From positions 1-51,885 of the forward strand of contig MU405407.1 in NCBI GenBank assembly GCA_022836615.1: a DNA stretch of 51,885 nucleotides, written 5' to 3'. The notes under the pieces are model-generated. The model saw only the letters and a list, made by a program, of their open reading frames with translations, did no database searches and had not been told where the DNA came from. Made by a program: the position numbers and the translations under genes. Every line of letters starts with the position of its first letter. The first letter of the stretch is position 1. Origin of the DNA: Annulohypoxylon bovei var. microspora (Eukaryota > Ascomycota > Sordariomycetes > Xylariales > Hypoxylaceae). Shown here piece by piece: positions 23,477-33,850 of this stretch.

Positions 23477-24596
23477 TCATTCAGCTTTGCCATCAGCAGC
23501 CCCCTCTCGCTCGTCCACCTCATTCTCCGAGAGGAACTTCTCTGCGTCCATAGCAGCCTGGCAGCCGGAACCTATCATTTACTCATATTAGCGAGGGGGT
23601 CTTAGTATATTTGGCAGATTGAGTAACATACCTGCGCTGGTAATAGCTTGTCTGTATCTCTTATCTTGTACGTCGCCGGCAGCGAACACACCCTCAACGC
23701 TTGTTAACGGTGTGCCGGGCTTAGTGATAATGTAGCCCTCGGAATCAATATCTAGTTGTCCCTTGACTAAGGTCGTGGCAGGGTCGTGACCAACAGCGTA
23801 AAACAAACCATTCGCCTCTATAAGCTGTCGCTTTCCGCTAACCGTATCTTCGATGACCAAGTGAGTCATCACCTTGTCGTCACCCTTAACTTCTACACCT
23901 CGGGTGTTAAACATGACGGTTACCTTGGGATGCTTCAATAGTCGCTGTGCCATAATGCTGCTGGCTCGTAGCTGGTCTTTCCGCACCAACACCGTCACGT
24001 GGCTACCGTATTTCGTCAAGAAAGTAGCCTCTTCAGCGGCGCTGTCTCCGCCACCAATGACTACCAGGGGCTTATTCCGGAATATGGGGACAGCACCGTC
24101 ACATACCGCGCAAGCGCTGATGCCGCTCTGCCAATATTGCTCCTCTCCAGCAAGGCCTAAGCGCCTCGCCGAGGCTCCCGTGGCAATAATGACAGCGTCC
24201 GCGGTGTGCTCCTCACCAGGGGACCACTCAGTCTCATACTTGAACGGTCTTGAGGAAAGGTCGAGCTTGGACACGGTCTCAGTAATGATCTTGGTTCCGA
24301 ATCGCTCCGACTGCGCTCGCATGGAATCCTGTAGCAAACAGTCACGGTTAGGATATTTGGGGTACGAGTGTGCTAGCGTCGGGGAAGGAACTTACCATCA
24401 GCTCACCACCCATAATACCCTTAGGGAAGCCTGGGAAATTCTCGATATCGGTTGTGGTTGTTAGCTGACCACCGGCAGCGATACCGTTTGCCATGAAGCC
24501 CTCGTAGAGGACTGGGCTTAACTCGGCACGGGCGAGGTAGATGGCAGCCGTATGGGCGGCAGGGCCGGAGCCGATAATAACTACTTTGCTATGCAT
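23477..24596 (-). CDS. Thioredoxin reductase (NADPH)
   Basis: Three reverse-strand exons: 24596-24396, 24328-23632 and 23571-23477, 330 residues from the first in-frame ATG. Introns are 67 and 60 bp with good splice sites. The low-molecular-weight thioredoxin reductase plan is complete: FAD-binding VVIIGSGPAAHTAA at the N-terminus, redox-active CAVC at C140-C143, NADPH-binding VIGGGDSAAEEA at about 156-167, and the FAD C-terminal GVFAAGDVQDKRYRQA. It reduces thioredoxin with NADPH and so supports peroxiredoxins and ribonucleotide reductase. Upstream, the frame stays open for 50 codons with a presequence-like leader but no ATG (listed separately). The gene diverges from the PQ-loop gene. Confidence 0.95.
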
Positions 24597-24746
24597 TTTC
24601 CTGGTTGCTAGCCTTGGGATCTGACTTGACTGGTTTGTATATTTGTGAAGACCGGCAGACGCGAGAGCTGCGATGGAAATTCCTAAAGCGCCAGCGCAAA
24701 GTGACCTTCCTGCTGTTCGAGAAAACACCTTGACAGTATTTTCCAC
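24597..24746 (-). other. In-frame non-AUG leader ahead of thioredoxin reductase
   Basis: The 50 codons before the reductase ATG are open and start after an in-frame TAG a few codons upstream. They begin at a GTG (24746) and encode a basic, hydroxylated, nearly acid-free stretch (VFSRTAGRSLCAGALG..., ending RLATRK) that looks like a mitochondrial presequence. Either translation starts at a near-cognate codon, or a 5' exon splices in near 24760 (a CTAG acceptor is there), or this is just 5' UTR. Confidence 0.4.
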
Positions 24747-25915
24747 GCCGATTGACTAGTCGGGTGGGTATATGTATAAGTTGGCTTTGAAAGAAGGGCG
24801 ACTTGGCGGTTCAAATACTAGTAGTCTCGGAGGTGTTTCGGAAGAGGCAGGTCTAAACGTCGAGGCTATCGCTATGCGTGCTTATGATAATGATATTAGG
24901 CCTAAGAAACGTGTTGAATCACAAAGTTACAAGTCTGGACTTTAGTAAGACAGAATTGAATTTTTTGCGATTATTTCAAATGCGGATCTACATGTAGTTC
25001 CGAAAATAGTTGAAATTTGGAATTAAATGTTTCTTCTTTAGAGGTTCGCAGGTTCGTCAGCTTACGATTTAGTTAGCAGGTTGGGTGCTTCCAGAACGCG
25101 AGAAAAAAAAGTGAACCCCCCGCATTATTCAGCAACCAGCAGTATCGATCCGGTCCGGAGCTGACTCGAGACACCCCACCATCAGCCGATCACATGCATT
25201 TTAAGGGGCCATTCTCAGGTACTACTCAGGGACGTAGTTTCTAAAATAAGGGGTTCGTTCCTCTCCCATTTCATAGGGCAAGAAGCCGGACTAGTAGACA
25301 GCTAGATAATAGGTTGCTCAATACGCAAATCAAAAGGTCTGTAAAGTTCCAAGCAATCTATTTTCCGGCCGGTATTCACAACTCTAAACAGTCGGAACTG
25401 TCGGTTTATTCGGGAGGGGCGTCGGTGTCTACGTACATACCTAGGCGCAAATCCCGCCTACGCTCTTGACTACTGAGTTTAGTATAGTGACGTTTTCAAT
25501 TCTAGCCCCGGAAACTTGGAACTGCGTGGCTACCCGTCGACGGTTAATATTAGCTACCACATGCGCATGGCATGCACACTACCTACCTCCCCAAGTATAT
25601 AACTAGGTAGATAGGTAGGTAGATAGGTAGGTATATACAAGAACGTGTGCATTGATCTTTCGATGAAGACAATTAATTACATAGCTAGGTAGTGTAATCG
25701 ACTTACATGATGCATTGGGGAGTTTTGAGTTCTGAAGAACTCATTAGTTACTTACCCCTACCTAGACAGAGTCCGTAATCGCTTTATTCTCTGCGGTCCC
25801 GCTTTTCCATCCGATGGCGAACATTTCAATTATTTTCCATGGTCGAAAGAACTCTTCAATGTCCATTGTCAACCTACTTAACTCTGAGGTCCTTGGTAAC
25901 GTCATCCTATAAACG
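24747..25915. other. Divergent promoter region (thioredoxin reductase / PQ-loop)
   Basis: About 1.2 kb without ORFs of interest. A degenerate AGGTAGAT/AGGTAGGT tandem run lies at about 25604-25635. Confidence 0.55.
25604..25635 (+). repeat. Tandem TAGGTAGA/TAGGTAGG run
   Basis: Degenerate 4-8 bp tandem of TAGG(T)A units, one of the larger clusters of the TACCTA/TAGGTA motif that is scattered between genes here. Confidence 0.75.
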
Positions 25916-27260
25916 ATGGCGCCTCAACAAGATATCCCAGTTGCAGCTAATGTCCTTGGTGTAAGTGTTCCTCTCAATGCAATTGGACGTCGGTAACTTA
26001 TTCTAGGCGTAATATTTAGACGATTGGTACTATCCTCTGGTGCATACAAACGATACCCCAAATAGTAAGAATACCCCAGATGTCTTACCTCTGTGTGGCC
26101 ATGTACTTACCCGGATGTGTGTAGTGGACCAATTGGAGGACGAAGAAAACCGACGGCCTCCCCGGCTCGATGATGTACCTATGGGCGTTGTGTAAGACAT
26201 CACCTGCAACTACTACTGGGTACCTTAGGTACCTATACAGTTAGGGAGATGCGTGCTGACTGCTTTCGATTAGGCGGCGTGCCGTTTGGCGCTTATAACG
26301 TTGTACAGAGATTCAATTACCCGTTGCAGGTACAGCCGCAGGCCTTCATGGCACTATGTCTCGTGAACTGGTGCCAGATATTGCTGTACAGTAGCAAATT
26401 CGCCGTTTGGAAAGTAGTTCTCATAGGCTTGGCCAATGCTGCGGCATTTGCCGGGGTCGAAGCAGCATTGATTGTCACATTACAGGTACCTACTCAATAT
26501 CAAGTTTCAAGTTTCAATCCTACACGACATAGACTAAGTTGATGTGCATAGCCGTTATATGATGCCGGCAGTAATACTGGAATCCTGGTAGTTGGAATTA
26601 TTGCCAATATTCTCCTAGCGCTTGGCTTACTGCCACCGTACGGAGAAATCTGGAAACGGAGAGGAAGAGTCATCGGGATCAACTTCGTTTTTCTCACGAT
26701 GGACTGGTTTGGTGCCTTCTTCTCTCTTATGTCACTTGGTATGTAACCTCTCTTCCGATGATTTAGAGACCGATATATCTAACTAAGTTTGATTAGCTGC
26801 CCAAAATAGTTTCGATGTGTTAGGTGGTGTATTGTATATCATATGGTAAGCAGCCTTAATCCCTTGGTCGATAAAGGCTTAAGCGGTATATTTCCGCAAT
26901 CACTCTAACTCGAATCAAAGTATAATTCTCGAAACCGGTATATTTCTTTGCCATATTATTTGGTTATTCCGCACCCGTAAATTGAGGAAAGAGGCGGCAT
27001 CGAATGGCAAAACATTTGACGATATTGCGGCCGAACATGAGGAGCAGGGTACGCCCTTTAAGTTTGCTGAACGCAAATTCCCAAAACAGAACAAAGAGAA
27101 GCAGAATGATATAGAGATGGGCACTACTAGAGATGATAGAGAGTTGGGAGGCGAGACGCAGCAACGTTCAGACGTGGGCCGGGTCCATAATAACACATTA
27201 GCGTTGGGAACTGAGGCGAAGGAAAAGGATGCCGATGTTGCGCATTCCATTGACAGATAG
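25916..27260 (+). CDS. PQ-loop repeat membrane transporter
   Basis: Seven exons: 25916-25960, 26020-26064, 26125-26191, 26274-26485, 26552-26738, 26797-26845 and 26921-27260, 314 residues. All introns are GT-AG and every junction keeps frame. The protein has about seven hydrophobic helices. PQ-loop landmarks are TILWCIQTIPQI followed by WRTKKTDGLPGSMMYLWALCGVPFGAYNV, and a second block LLALGLLPPYGEIWKRRGRVIGINFVFLTMDWFGAFFSL. A charged cytosolic tail follows the last helix. PQ-loop proteins (cystinosin/Ypq group) export amino acids or related compounds from the vacuole or lysosome. The substrate here is not deducible. It converges on sfh5 with only about 160 bp between stops. Confidence 0.88.
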
Positions 27261-27422
27261 ATCAGAACAAAACCAAAATTGTAGTGGTGAGATATCTTAC
27301 GGTCTAAACTCAACGCAAACCCAATCATTCATGTCTCATTACCGTCATCCTCCATTATTAATCCCCTACCTAACCTGCAGTCACAAACGCAAATTGTCAC
27401 CTAAACCCAGCATCGGCCAGGC

Positions 27423-28425
27423 TTACTCCACAGACGGTCCCTTACCCTCGGCCTTCAGATCCGCACCCTTTCCACCATACTCGACCGGCAACTTCTCGCC
27501 GAGGCCGGAGACCTTGCTCTCGCCGAATTCCTTAGCCAAGTTTCCGCCGTTGGACATGGGGTGGAACTTCTTGATGGTCTTGGGAGCGACGAACAGCTTC
27601 ATGACGCCGTACATGAAGCCCATGATGACGGGCACGTTGACGAAGAACTTCTCCTTGAGCAGCTCCGGGTACCCGGTGGCGAAGACGCGGATGGTCTCGG
27701 TGCTGGCGGCCTTTACCTGGGGGGACTGTCGTAGGAAGCTGATGGACTTGTAATCGTGCACCTGAAAGATCTTGTAAGGGTCGTAGTCAGCTGTGATGGG
27801 CTTCGTGGCTGCGGGGAGCTCCAGCTCTAGCACGGCGAGTTCCATTAGCGCGACGCGCCAGTTGATGAATCTGATTCACAAGTTAGATAACGGAGTTTCT
27901 TTCTTAAACAAGGTATCATACCGAGGATACAAGAATAAAATAGGCTCGGGGACATGCAACTCACTCTTCAAGGTTACCAAAGGTCTCGTCAATAGACTTA
28001 ACGCCACCGTAGATGTTCCAGGTGAAAACCTCCTTAACCTCGGGATTGCCCTCGGCAGCCTTCTCATCGCCAGCAAAGTACTTAGTGACGTAACCTAGAC
28101 CCTCGAACTTAGCCTTAGCGTAGCTCTTCTTGATGAGCTCTAAAGGCTGTAGCTTTGCACGCCACCCCAGAGTCTTAGTAAGTTGATCCTTAGCCTTGAT
28201 GACATCGCCGTCGTTGGCATTTAGGTATTTCTGTAACACGATCTGGCTGGGAACATGAGTAGAAGGGTCGGCTAGAGTGACACCCCAAACCTCGGGATGA
28301 GACTGAGCTTGCACAGTCTTCCAAAGCTCCTGGATTGGAGTCGTAGACTCATCGGGTTTAGGAACCTCCGGCTTGGGGGCCTCGGCTTTGGGAGCTTCGG
28401 GAGTAGTTGTTTGAGCTTCGGCCAT
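27423..28425 (-). CDS. sfh5: Sfh5, Sec14-like phosphatidylinositol transfer protein
   Basis: Two reverse-strand exons, 28425-27965 and about 27870-27423, 302 residues. The intron starts GTGAGT and ends CAG, with the join ...NLEE|FINWRVALMEL.... The N-terminus is Pro/Ala/Lys-rich and disordered. Then comes the CRAL-TRIO N-terminal region (ELWKTVQAQ, VWGVTLADP, VLQKYLNANDGDVIKAKDQL, LGWRAK) and the Sec14 lipid-binding domain (DYKSISFLRQ, YPELLKEKFFVNVPVIMGFMYGVMKLFVAPKTIKKFHPM). Sfh5 homologues move phosphatidylinositol at the ER and plasma-membrane cortex, and yeast Sfh5 also binds heme. Length fits. The 5' side faces the hAT element and npr2. Confidence 0.93.
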
Positions 28426-28651
28426 GATTTTAAACTTTTCTGCGGGTATTTTAGACGTTGATGGATATGAATTTATCCTCGTGTGACTTGAGATTGAACT
28501 TTTCCGAGGACTCGGCGATGAGATTGAAACGGATTATGAAGGAAGGCAGAAACGTAAGAAGAGCTTCCGCACGGACATCATATAAAGTAGTTGTTCGAAG
28601 CTTCCCCAATCGGGACAAGATGATCAATCAGATAACGCAGCCAGGCGGGTA

Positions 28652-28659
28652 GCTGCAAC
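28652..28659 (+). repeat. Target-site duplication, left copy (GCTGCAAC)
   Basis: Eight bases flanking the left end of the hAT element, identical to 29311-29318. Confidence 0.85.
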
Positions 28660-29310
28660 TAGGGGTCGGCACTATACGTATAATGAACCCTCGATACGGT
28701 ATTTAAATACAATACCCGCATTATACCATTATACCCACCAAAAAATGTATTTTGGCGGTATAACCACGTATAATGCCTTCCACACAACGATAATGCGATA
28801 TTTTTTATTATAATCGTGTTTTTATTTTTATTTTAAATTTAATTAAATATACTTTTAATTTTTAATTCATAAGATTAAATTGATTCGAATATTTCGCATT
28901 ATACCTCACGATCGGAAATTGTTGGTTGTATGGCTTTGTGTGTGGCGTTATGTGTGGCTTTATGCCATTTGGAGAAACATCATTCAATTGAAGGTTCAAT
29001 TAGAAGACGTTACCTATGCTTTAGGATGTACAAAAAGGTATTGAGTATTTAAGATTATATTATATTTTGTATGAAGCGGCAGGTAGTTGTACTGCATGAA
29101 TACATGGTTTAGCATCGTGGAATGACTTATTGCCTTTGATAATGCGACCCTTTTAAGTAAGAAATGCCTAGGATATTGCATATCCACCCATATATATGGG
29201 GCCGGCAAGTTATTCCGATTCCGTTATACGTATAATGGATTGACTATACGGTATTAATACAATACATTATACGTATAATGGTATAATGTATAATACCGAT
29301 CCGAACCCTA
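28660..29310. mobile_element. hAT-type non-autonomous transposon (MITE), 651 bp
   Basis: The 8-bp target-site duplication GCTGCAAC is perfect at 28652-28659 and 29311-29318. The element starts TAGGGGTCGG and ends CCGAACCCTA, giving short imperfect terminal inverted repeats (TAGGG-TCGG) of hAT type. Subterminal zones repeat the palindrome ATTATACGTATAAT and the block TACGGTATT(t)AATACAATAC near both ends, as expected for transposase-binding sites. The interior is AT-rich (about 28795-28870) with no transposase ORF. It lies in the divergent promoter between sfh5 and npr2. An intact duplication argues for a fairly recent insertion. Confidence 0.85.
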
Positions 29311-29318
29311 GCTGCAAC
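29311..29318 (+). repeat. Target-site duplication, right copy (GCTGCAAC)
   Basis: Eight bases flanking the right end of the hAT element, identical to 28652-28659. Confidence 0.85.
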
Positions 29319-29591
29319 TAGTGACGTAAGGAAACTACCGATATTTAACCGATGCGCCTTTACTCTCAACACATTCATTCTACGAACGCTTAATCAGCAT
29401 CATGATCAACCAACCACATCCTTCCTTTCAAGAACATGAGAACCTTAACGCATTCTATGGGCTCTTGAATGAGATCAACGTACGGGATTCGCCAATAAAT
29501 GGGTTCAACCTGAGCTTACGCGGAAGAATGGTGGCATTGCTATTTGAGAGCTATCAAATGCGACTTATGTGAAGACTCAACTAAAGACAAG

Positions 29592-31170
29592 ATGATTCAA
29601 GGGATCTTTTATGCGAGGTTCCTCCCGCAGGAAGGTATGCACCTATTCCTCTTACAATCTTGCTTCGTTTGAGTAACGATATATATAATATCTATTATTC
29701 CGTGGAAGATGACGTTTATTTATCAATATTTACAGAATGATAAATTTACTTCTGTTACCTATCTCATAACTTCATCTCACCCCATATCAACTCATCTTAC
29801 TCCACATATACATAACTCTTACCTAACTCTTAACTCACCCAATATCAGGAACCAAGATCGTAGCACAATCGCCACCAGGATGCATCGTAGCCACAACATA
29901 CACGCCCCACCTCAAGCCGCCCCTGGTCGACTTTGACATAATCCAAGAGTACATCATCCCGCGCAAAGCCTTCTTCAACCGGTTCATGACCGTCAACTCG
30001 CCGGACAACAAGTACAGCATCCTCGGCTTCCCCGTGTCCATCCCGGACGAGCGGTACCACCGCAACGAGTTCATCTTCAACTTCGGGCTCGTCGTCGAGT
30101 CCGACGTCGACCAGATCCCCTACGAGCGGCTCGTGCGCCGCCTGGCCGTGACCTTCGCCGAGATGGAGCGCCAGCACGGCTACCTCAGCTCCAACCCCTG
30201 CGCCTCCCCCTCCGAGGACTCGGGCCAGCGGCCCATCGAGTCGCTCCTGGAGATCGTCAAGGAGGACCTCAACAACTACGGCGAGTGCATGATCCCGGTC
30301 GACGACGCCAACACGCTGAACATGAAGCTGTTCCCCTACCACGCGCCGCCCCCGCCCGTCCGCGGGTGGCACGTGCCGGTGCCCAAGATGAAGCTGGCCG
30401 ACGTCGTCGACGCGACCTGGGACCTGACGCTGCAGAAGATCATCCCGCACGTCGACGGCGTCAACGACGTGCGCCGCATCGCCTGGCTCGCCGACGTCTC
30501 GCTGCCGCTGACCCAGATCGCCCTGCAGCACCTGCTGTACTACGACACCGTCCTGCTCCTCGACATGTTCTTCTTCGGCAGCTGCTACGCCCCGCGCCCC
30601 GGCGTCCACGACTTCATCGCGAACCGCGACGGCCTGGTGGGCGAGTGCGCGGGGTACGCGTGCATCAGCAACCCGATGGCCGCGCCGAGGGGAAACAGCA
30701 CGGCCGATTCTAGCGCCGACGCGGGTGGCGACGGTGGCAAGGACGCGGTGGACGTGGCGAGCCTTCTCGGGAGGCAGCAGCAGGGGGTGTCCAACTACCA
30801 GCTCATCAAGCTGATGACGACGTTCTGCGCGGGGCGCAGCGTGATGGAGTGGATCAAGCTGCACCAAGACTCGGGGTTCGACGTGCTGCGGCACGTGGAC
30901 GTGCGGCGGCTGGTGCAGTTCGGGGTGATCAAGGGGCTGCTGTACCGGGTGCACAAGTACGTGGTGTCGAAGCAGGTGCTCGAGGCGCTGGCGACGGGGC
31001 GCCGGGCGGTCCGGGGCGGCGAGGAGGGCGAGGAGGACGCGCTGCTGAGGTACGCGGACGGGTGCCACTGCTTCGACCAGATCATCACCGAGCAGAACAT
31101 GACGGACGGCGAGATCATGAAGAAACTCAGGAGCCTGGAGCCGGGAGATCGGACTGTGTTCTACCGGTAG
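29592..31170 (+). CDS. npr2: Npr2, GATOR1/SEACIT subunit (nitrogen permease regulator 2)
   Basis: Two exons, 29592-29634 and 29849-31170, 454 residues. The first exon supplies MIQGIFYARFLPQEG, matching the conserved N-terminus of Npr2/NPRL2, and the 214-bp intron (GTATGC to ATCAG) keeps frame. Family blocks follow: GCIVATTYTPHL, EYIIPRKAFFNRFMTVNSPDNKYSILGFPV, RNEFIFNFGLVVE, IPVDDANTLNMKLFPYHAPPPPV and the C-terminal winged-helix-like region (FGVIKGLLYRVHKY). Npr2 with Npr3 and Iml1 is the GAP complex that inhibits TORC1 on the vacuole when amino acids are low. The coding region is very GC-rich in the third codon position compared with neighbours. It converges on the TyrRS gene. Confidence 0.93.
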
Positions 31171-31675
31171 CGAGGCTGGTCGACGAGATTGAAATCTGTC
31201 GGCAAAATTGCGATAGATGGCTTTACGAAGAACTATTTTGCGCGGGAAACCCGGCGCGGTATTCCCCTACCGAGGATTCGCGGATATGATGACATAGCTA
31301 GTCGGCAGCGGTGTTCCAAGGAACAGTCTAAACGGCAGACAATGACATGCCAGGCATGGCAAGAAGCTGCATAACATTCGGGTGATGCAAATAACTCGGA
31401 AAAGTAGGTATTGGTCTGAATCCGCGCAGCAAGAGAAGCAGATATGCATTTGCTAGCTTTAAGAGCTAAGGAAACCCAACGAGACGGAGGGATGAAGTGT
31501 GTTCGAGAATGCCGACAACTACGGAAACCCTTGGATAATTGGGGAACAGCTCATCGTCGTGGTTCTCTATCAATACATCATCACACAAAATATCGTCTAT
31601 TCCATCATCGCTTAATTAATAGAAGTAGAAAATCAAGATGACTTGGGATGCGTATATTGTACAGTCAAGTTACAA
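31171..31675. other. Short convergent intergenic region
   Basis: About 500 bp between the 3' ends of npr2 and the TyrRS gene. No feature recognised. Confidence 0.5.
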
Positions 31676-33850
31676 CTAGCCTACACGGACTTTTTGGACT
31701 TTCGGAAGGGGAGGCTTCACATCCACGTCGTTGTCCTCCTCAGCCTCGTAGTCGTCCTTCTCGAAGTCGTGACGTGACGCTAAGCGGGGGCCGGGTTTAA
31801 CCCCTGGCAAATTCCGTGAACCATGCCAGGCATTAGCCGGCTGCGCTTTTGGCCCCTTACCGTCCTTCAATTCCTTTTCTAACTCTAGGCGGGTCTTTAG
31901 TATGACATCGTCAATTGCGTTCGTCTTACACCTGACGGAGGTCGGTCCCACCCAGTTAATCCGCCGGAAGGATTGTTTTAAGATCTGTCTCGCGCGGTTA
32001 TCCTCAACCTGACGCCCAACTTGCTCCAGTTTCATGTCGCGCCATTTTGTCGTTTTATCTTTATACAAATCCTGCGCATCATCTAATAGCTTTTCCATTA
32101 CGCCGGGCTTATTCATATCTAAGCCTTCGTTCTCGGCAGCCTTCGATAGCACCTCCCGCAGCTGCCGAATTCTACCCGTGCCCGGTTCGCCGGGGTACAT
32201 CAAGCCGCTCTCTGCCCACTCCTCGTCGCTGACCATTTCGATGACTCGGATGAAATGTTTTCCTCGTCGTAGGATTAAAACCTTCTTGCCTATGAGGAAA
32301 TTTCGGGTTTCCTGGGGAAACCAAGCCTTGACTGGCGTGAATGCCAAGTCGCCGAAACTCATCCCTGGATTGGTGGCTGCAGGTTGGCCGGGGGCACCGC
32401 CGATGTAAGCACCCTGTTGTTGAGTTAGGCGAGAGGCATCGGTGATGCTATCGGATAAGCCAGCAGCAAATAAAATACGTGCTATTGATTTGCCCAAAAT
32501 CAAAGACTCGGGAAGCTTAATATCGACTTGGAATGCCGCAGCCATACTGTTTGATGCCGGTATGTCATTGGAAGGGAAGGTGGTTACTTCAGTATCTCCC
32601 TTTGAGAATAGCCCCTTGTGTCGGTTCTGGGTATTTTTGGCCTCCTCTAGTGAGTGAACTAGCGCGACTACCTCGAAAGCAAGTACGTGCTGGGCCTGGC
32701 GCTTGGCCGGGTCTTCCATATGTTCTTCTACAATCTTACTGATCTCTTCTAGGGGTATGAAAGTAAAGAGTTTAAGGAGCCTCTCAACATCGGCATCCGG
32801 TCGTCGCATGAAGTAGCCGTACAGATCGAAAGGACTCGTCATGTACGGGTCGAGCCAGATGGCGTTGCCGGCAGACTTGCCATACTTAGCACCCGAAGAG
32901 TCGGTTAGGAGAGGAGTAGTGAATCCGACGGGAGTATGGAAAAGATCGTTCGGAAACTTTTCGGTCTCATTTGGTTCGCTGTCCCGTATGTACTTGACGG
33001 CTTCAACGCCGGAGACGATATTCCCGAATTGATCGGAGCCGCCAATCTGCATTCGAACACCTAATCTTTTATACAACATCCACCAGTCCCAGGCCTGTAG
33101 CAAGGGATATATGAGTTCGTCGAGAGACATGCCGTCCCCCTTTTCCATCTTGTTCTTGACAGTCTCGCGCGAGAGCAAATTGCTTAATCGCACGCCTCGG
33201 AAAAGGCGCCAGATAATGTCCATGAAGTTCAGGCTGTTGTACCATATACTGTTGTTGTAGAGGGCGCGGCTCCAAACCATATTTTCCTTCTCGTAGCCGT
33301 AGCGTTTAGCTTGGGTTTCGAGATTGACCCATAGACGTTTGAGTTGATAGTGTGCCTTGGTGATATTCCTACCCATTTCGGCGTGAGTCATAGGATCACG
33401 ATTCTTTAATCGGCCGGAAGGGTCACCAATCTTGGCTGTGGAGCCGCCGATTAAACTGACAGCTCTAAAGCCGTTTATGTACATCCAGAAGAGAGGCATT
33501 AGGGGTAGTAAATGGCCGATGTGGAGAGATGCTGCGGTAGGATCGATTCCGACGTAAGCGCCTATTCTTTTACGCCTCATAAGTTCTCTAATCTGTTTTT
33601 CGGTCCCGGCGATATCTTTAACATAACCACGCTCTTTAAGGGTATCCCACAGATGCGGTAGCTCCCCGTTTTTAATCAATTCGCCTTTCTTATCCCAATC
33701 CAACGCAGCATCATCCTGTCTTTTTACCCAATTTTGGGATAGGTATCTGGCCTGGCGTTGTCTTGCGGCAAGGGATTGCAAAAGACATCTTCGGCAGAGA
33801 GTCGACGACGACGTGCCGTAAATGCTGTGGAAGGGAATTCCGCGCAACAT
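31676..33850 (-). CDS. Mitochondrial tyrosyl-tRNA synthetase (CYT-18 type)
   Basis: Single exon, 724 residues, starting at the ATG at 33850. Class I aminoacyl-tRNA synthetase motifs are the HIGH box at H110-IGH113 (SLHIGHLLPL) and the KMSKS equivalent KYGKS at 322-326. Tyrosine-binding blocks include GIDPTA, GGSTAKIGDPSGR and QIGGSDQFGNI. The N-terminus is basic and Ser/Arg-rich, a mitochondrial presequence. It is much longer than bacterial TyrRS (about 420) because of an N-terminal extension, insertions and a long C-terminal RNA-binding region, as in Neurospora CYT-18, which both charges mitochondrial tRNA-Tyr and splices group I introns. Splicing activity here is inferred from family and length. 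It diverges from the SDH subunit gene. Confidence 0.93.
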   Translation of the reverse strand: MLRGIPFHSIYGTSSSTLCRRCLLQSLAARQRQARYLSQNWVKRQDDAALDWDKKGELIKNGELPHLWDTLKERGYVKDIAGTEKQIRELMRRKRIGAYVGIDPTAASLHIGHLLPLMPLFWMYINGFRAVSLIGGSTAKIGDPSGRLKNRDPMTHAEMGRNITKAHYQLKRLWVNLETQAKRYGYEKENMVWSRALYNNSIWYNSLNFMDIIWRLFRGVRLSNLLSRETVKNKMEKGDGMSLDELIYPLLQAWDWWMLYKRLGVRMQIGGSDQFGNIVSGVEAVKYIRDSEPNETEKFPNDLFHTPVGFTTPLLTDSSGAKYGKSAGNAIWLDPYMTSPFDLYGYFMRRPDADVERLLKLFTFIPLEEISKIVEEHMEDPAKRQAQHVLAFEVVALVHSLEEAKNTQNRHKGLFSKGDTEVTTFPSNDIPASNSMAAAFQVDIKLPESLILGKSIARILFAAGLSDSITDASRLTQQQGAYIGGAPGQPAATNPGMSFGDLAFTPVKAWFPQETRNFLIGKKVLILRRGKHFIRVIEMVSDEEWAESGLMYPGEPGTGRIRQLREVLSKAAENEGLDMNKPGVMEKLLDDAQDLYKDKTTKWRDMKLEQVGRQVEDNRARQILKQSFRRINWVGPTSVRCKTNAIDDVILKTRLELEKELKDGKGPKAQPANAWHGSRNLPGVKPGPRLASRHDFEKDDYEAEEDNDVDVKPPLPKVQKVRVG

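Noticed and set aside
24746..24746. Thioredoxin reductase start at 24746
   Set aside because: The codon is GTG, not ATG. The conserved start is the ATG at 24596, so the leader is listed separately as a hypothesis.
30285..30713. Long alternative-frame ORFs on both strands over npr2
   Set aside because: They are shadows produced by very GC-rich coding sequence. Only the Npr2 frame has family motifs.
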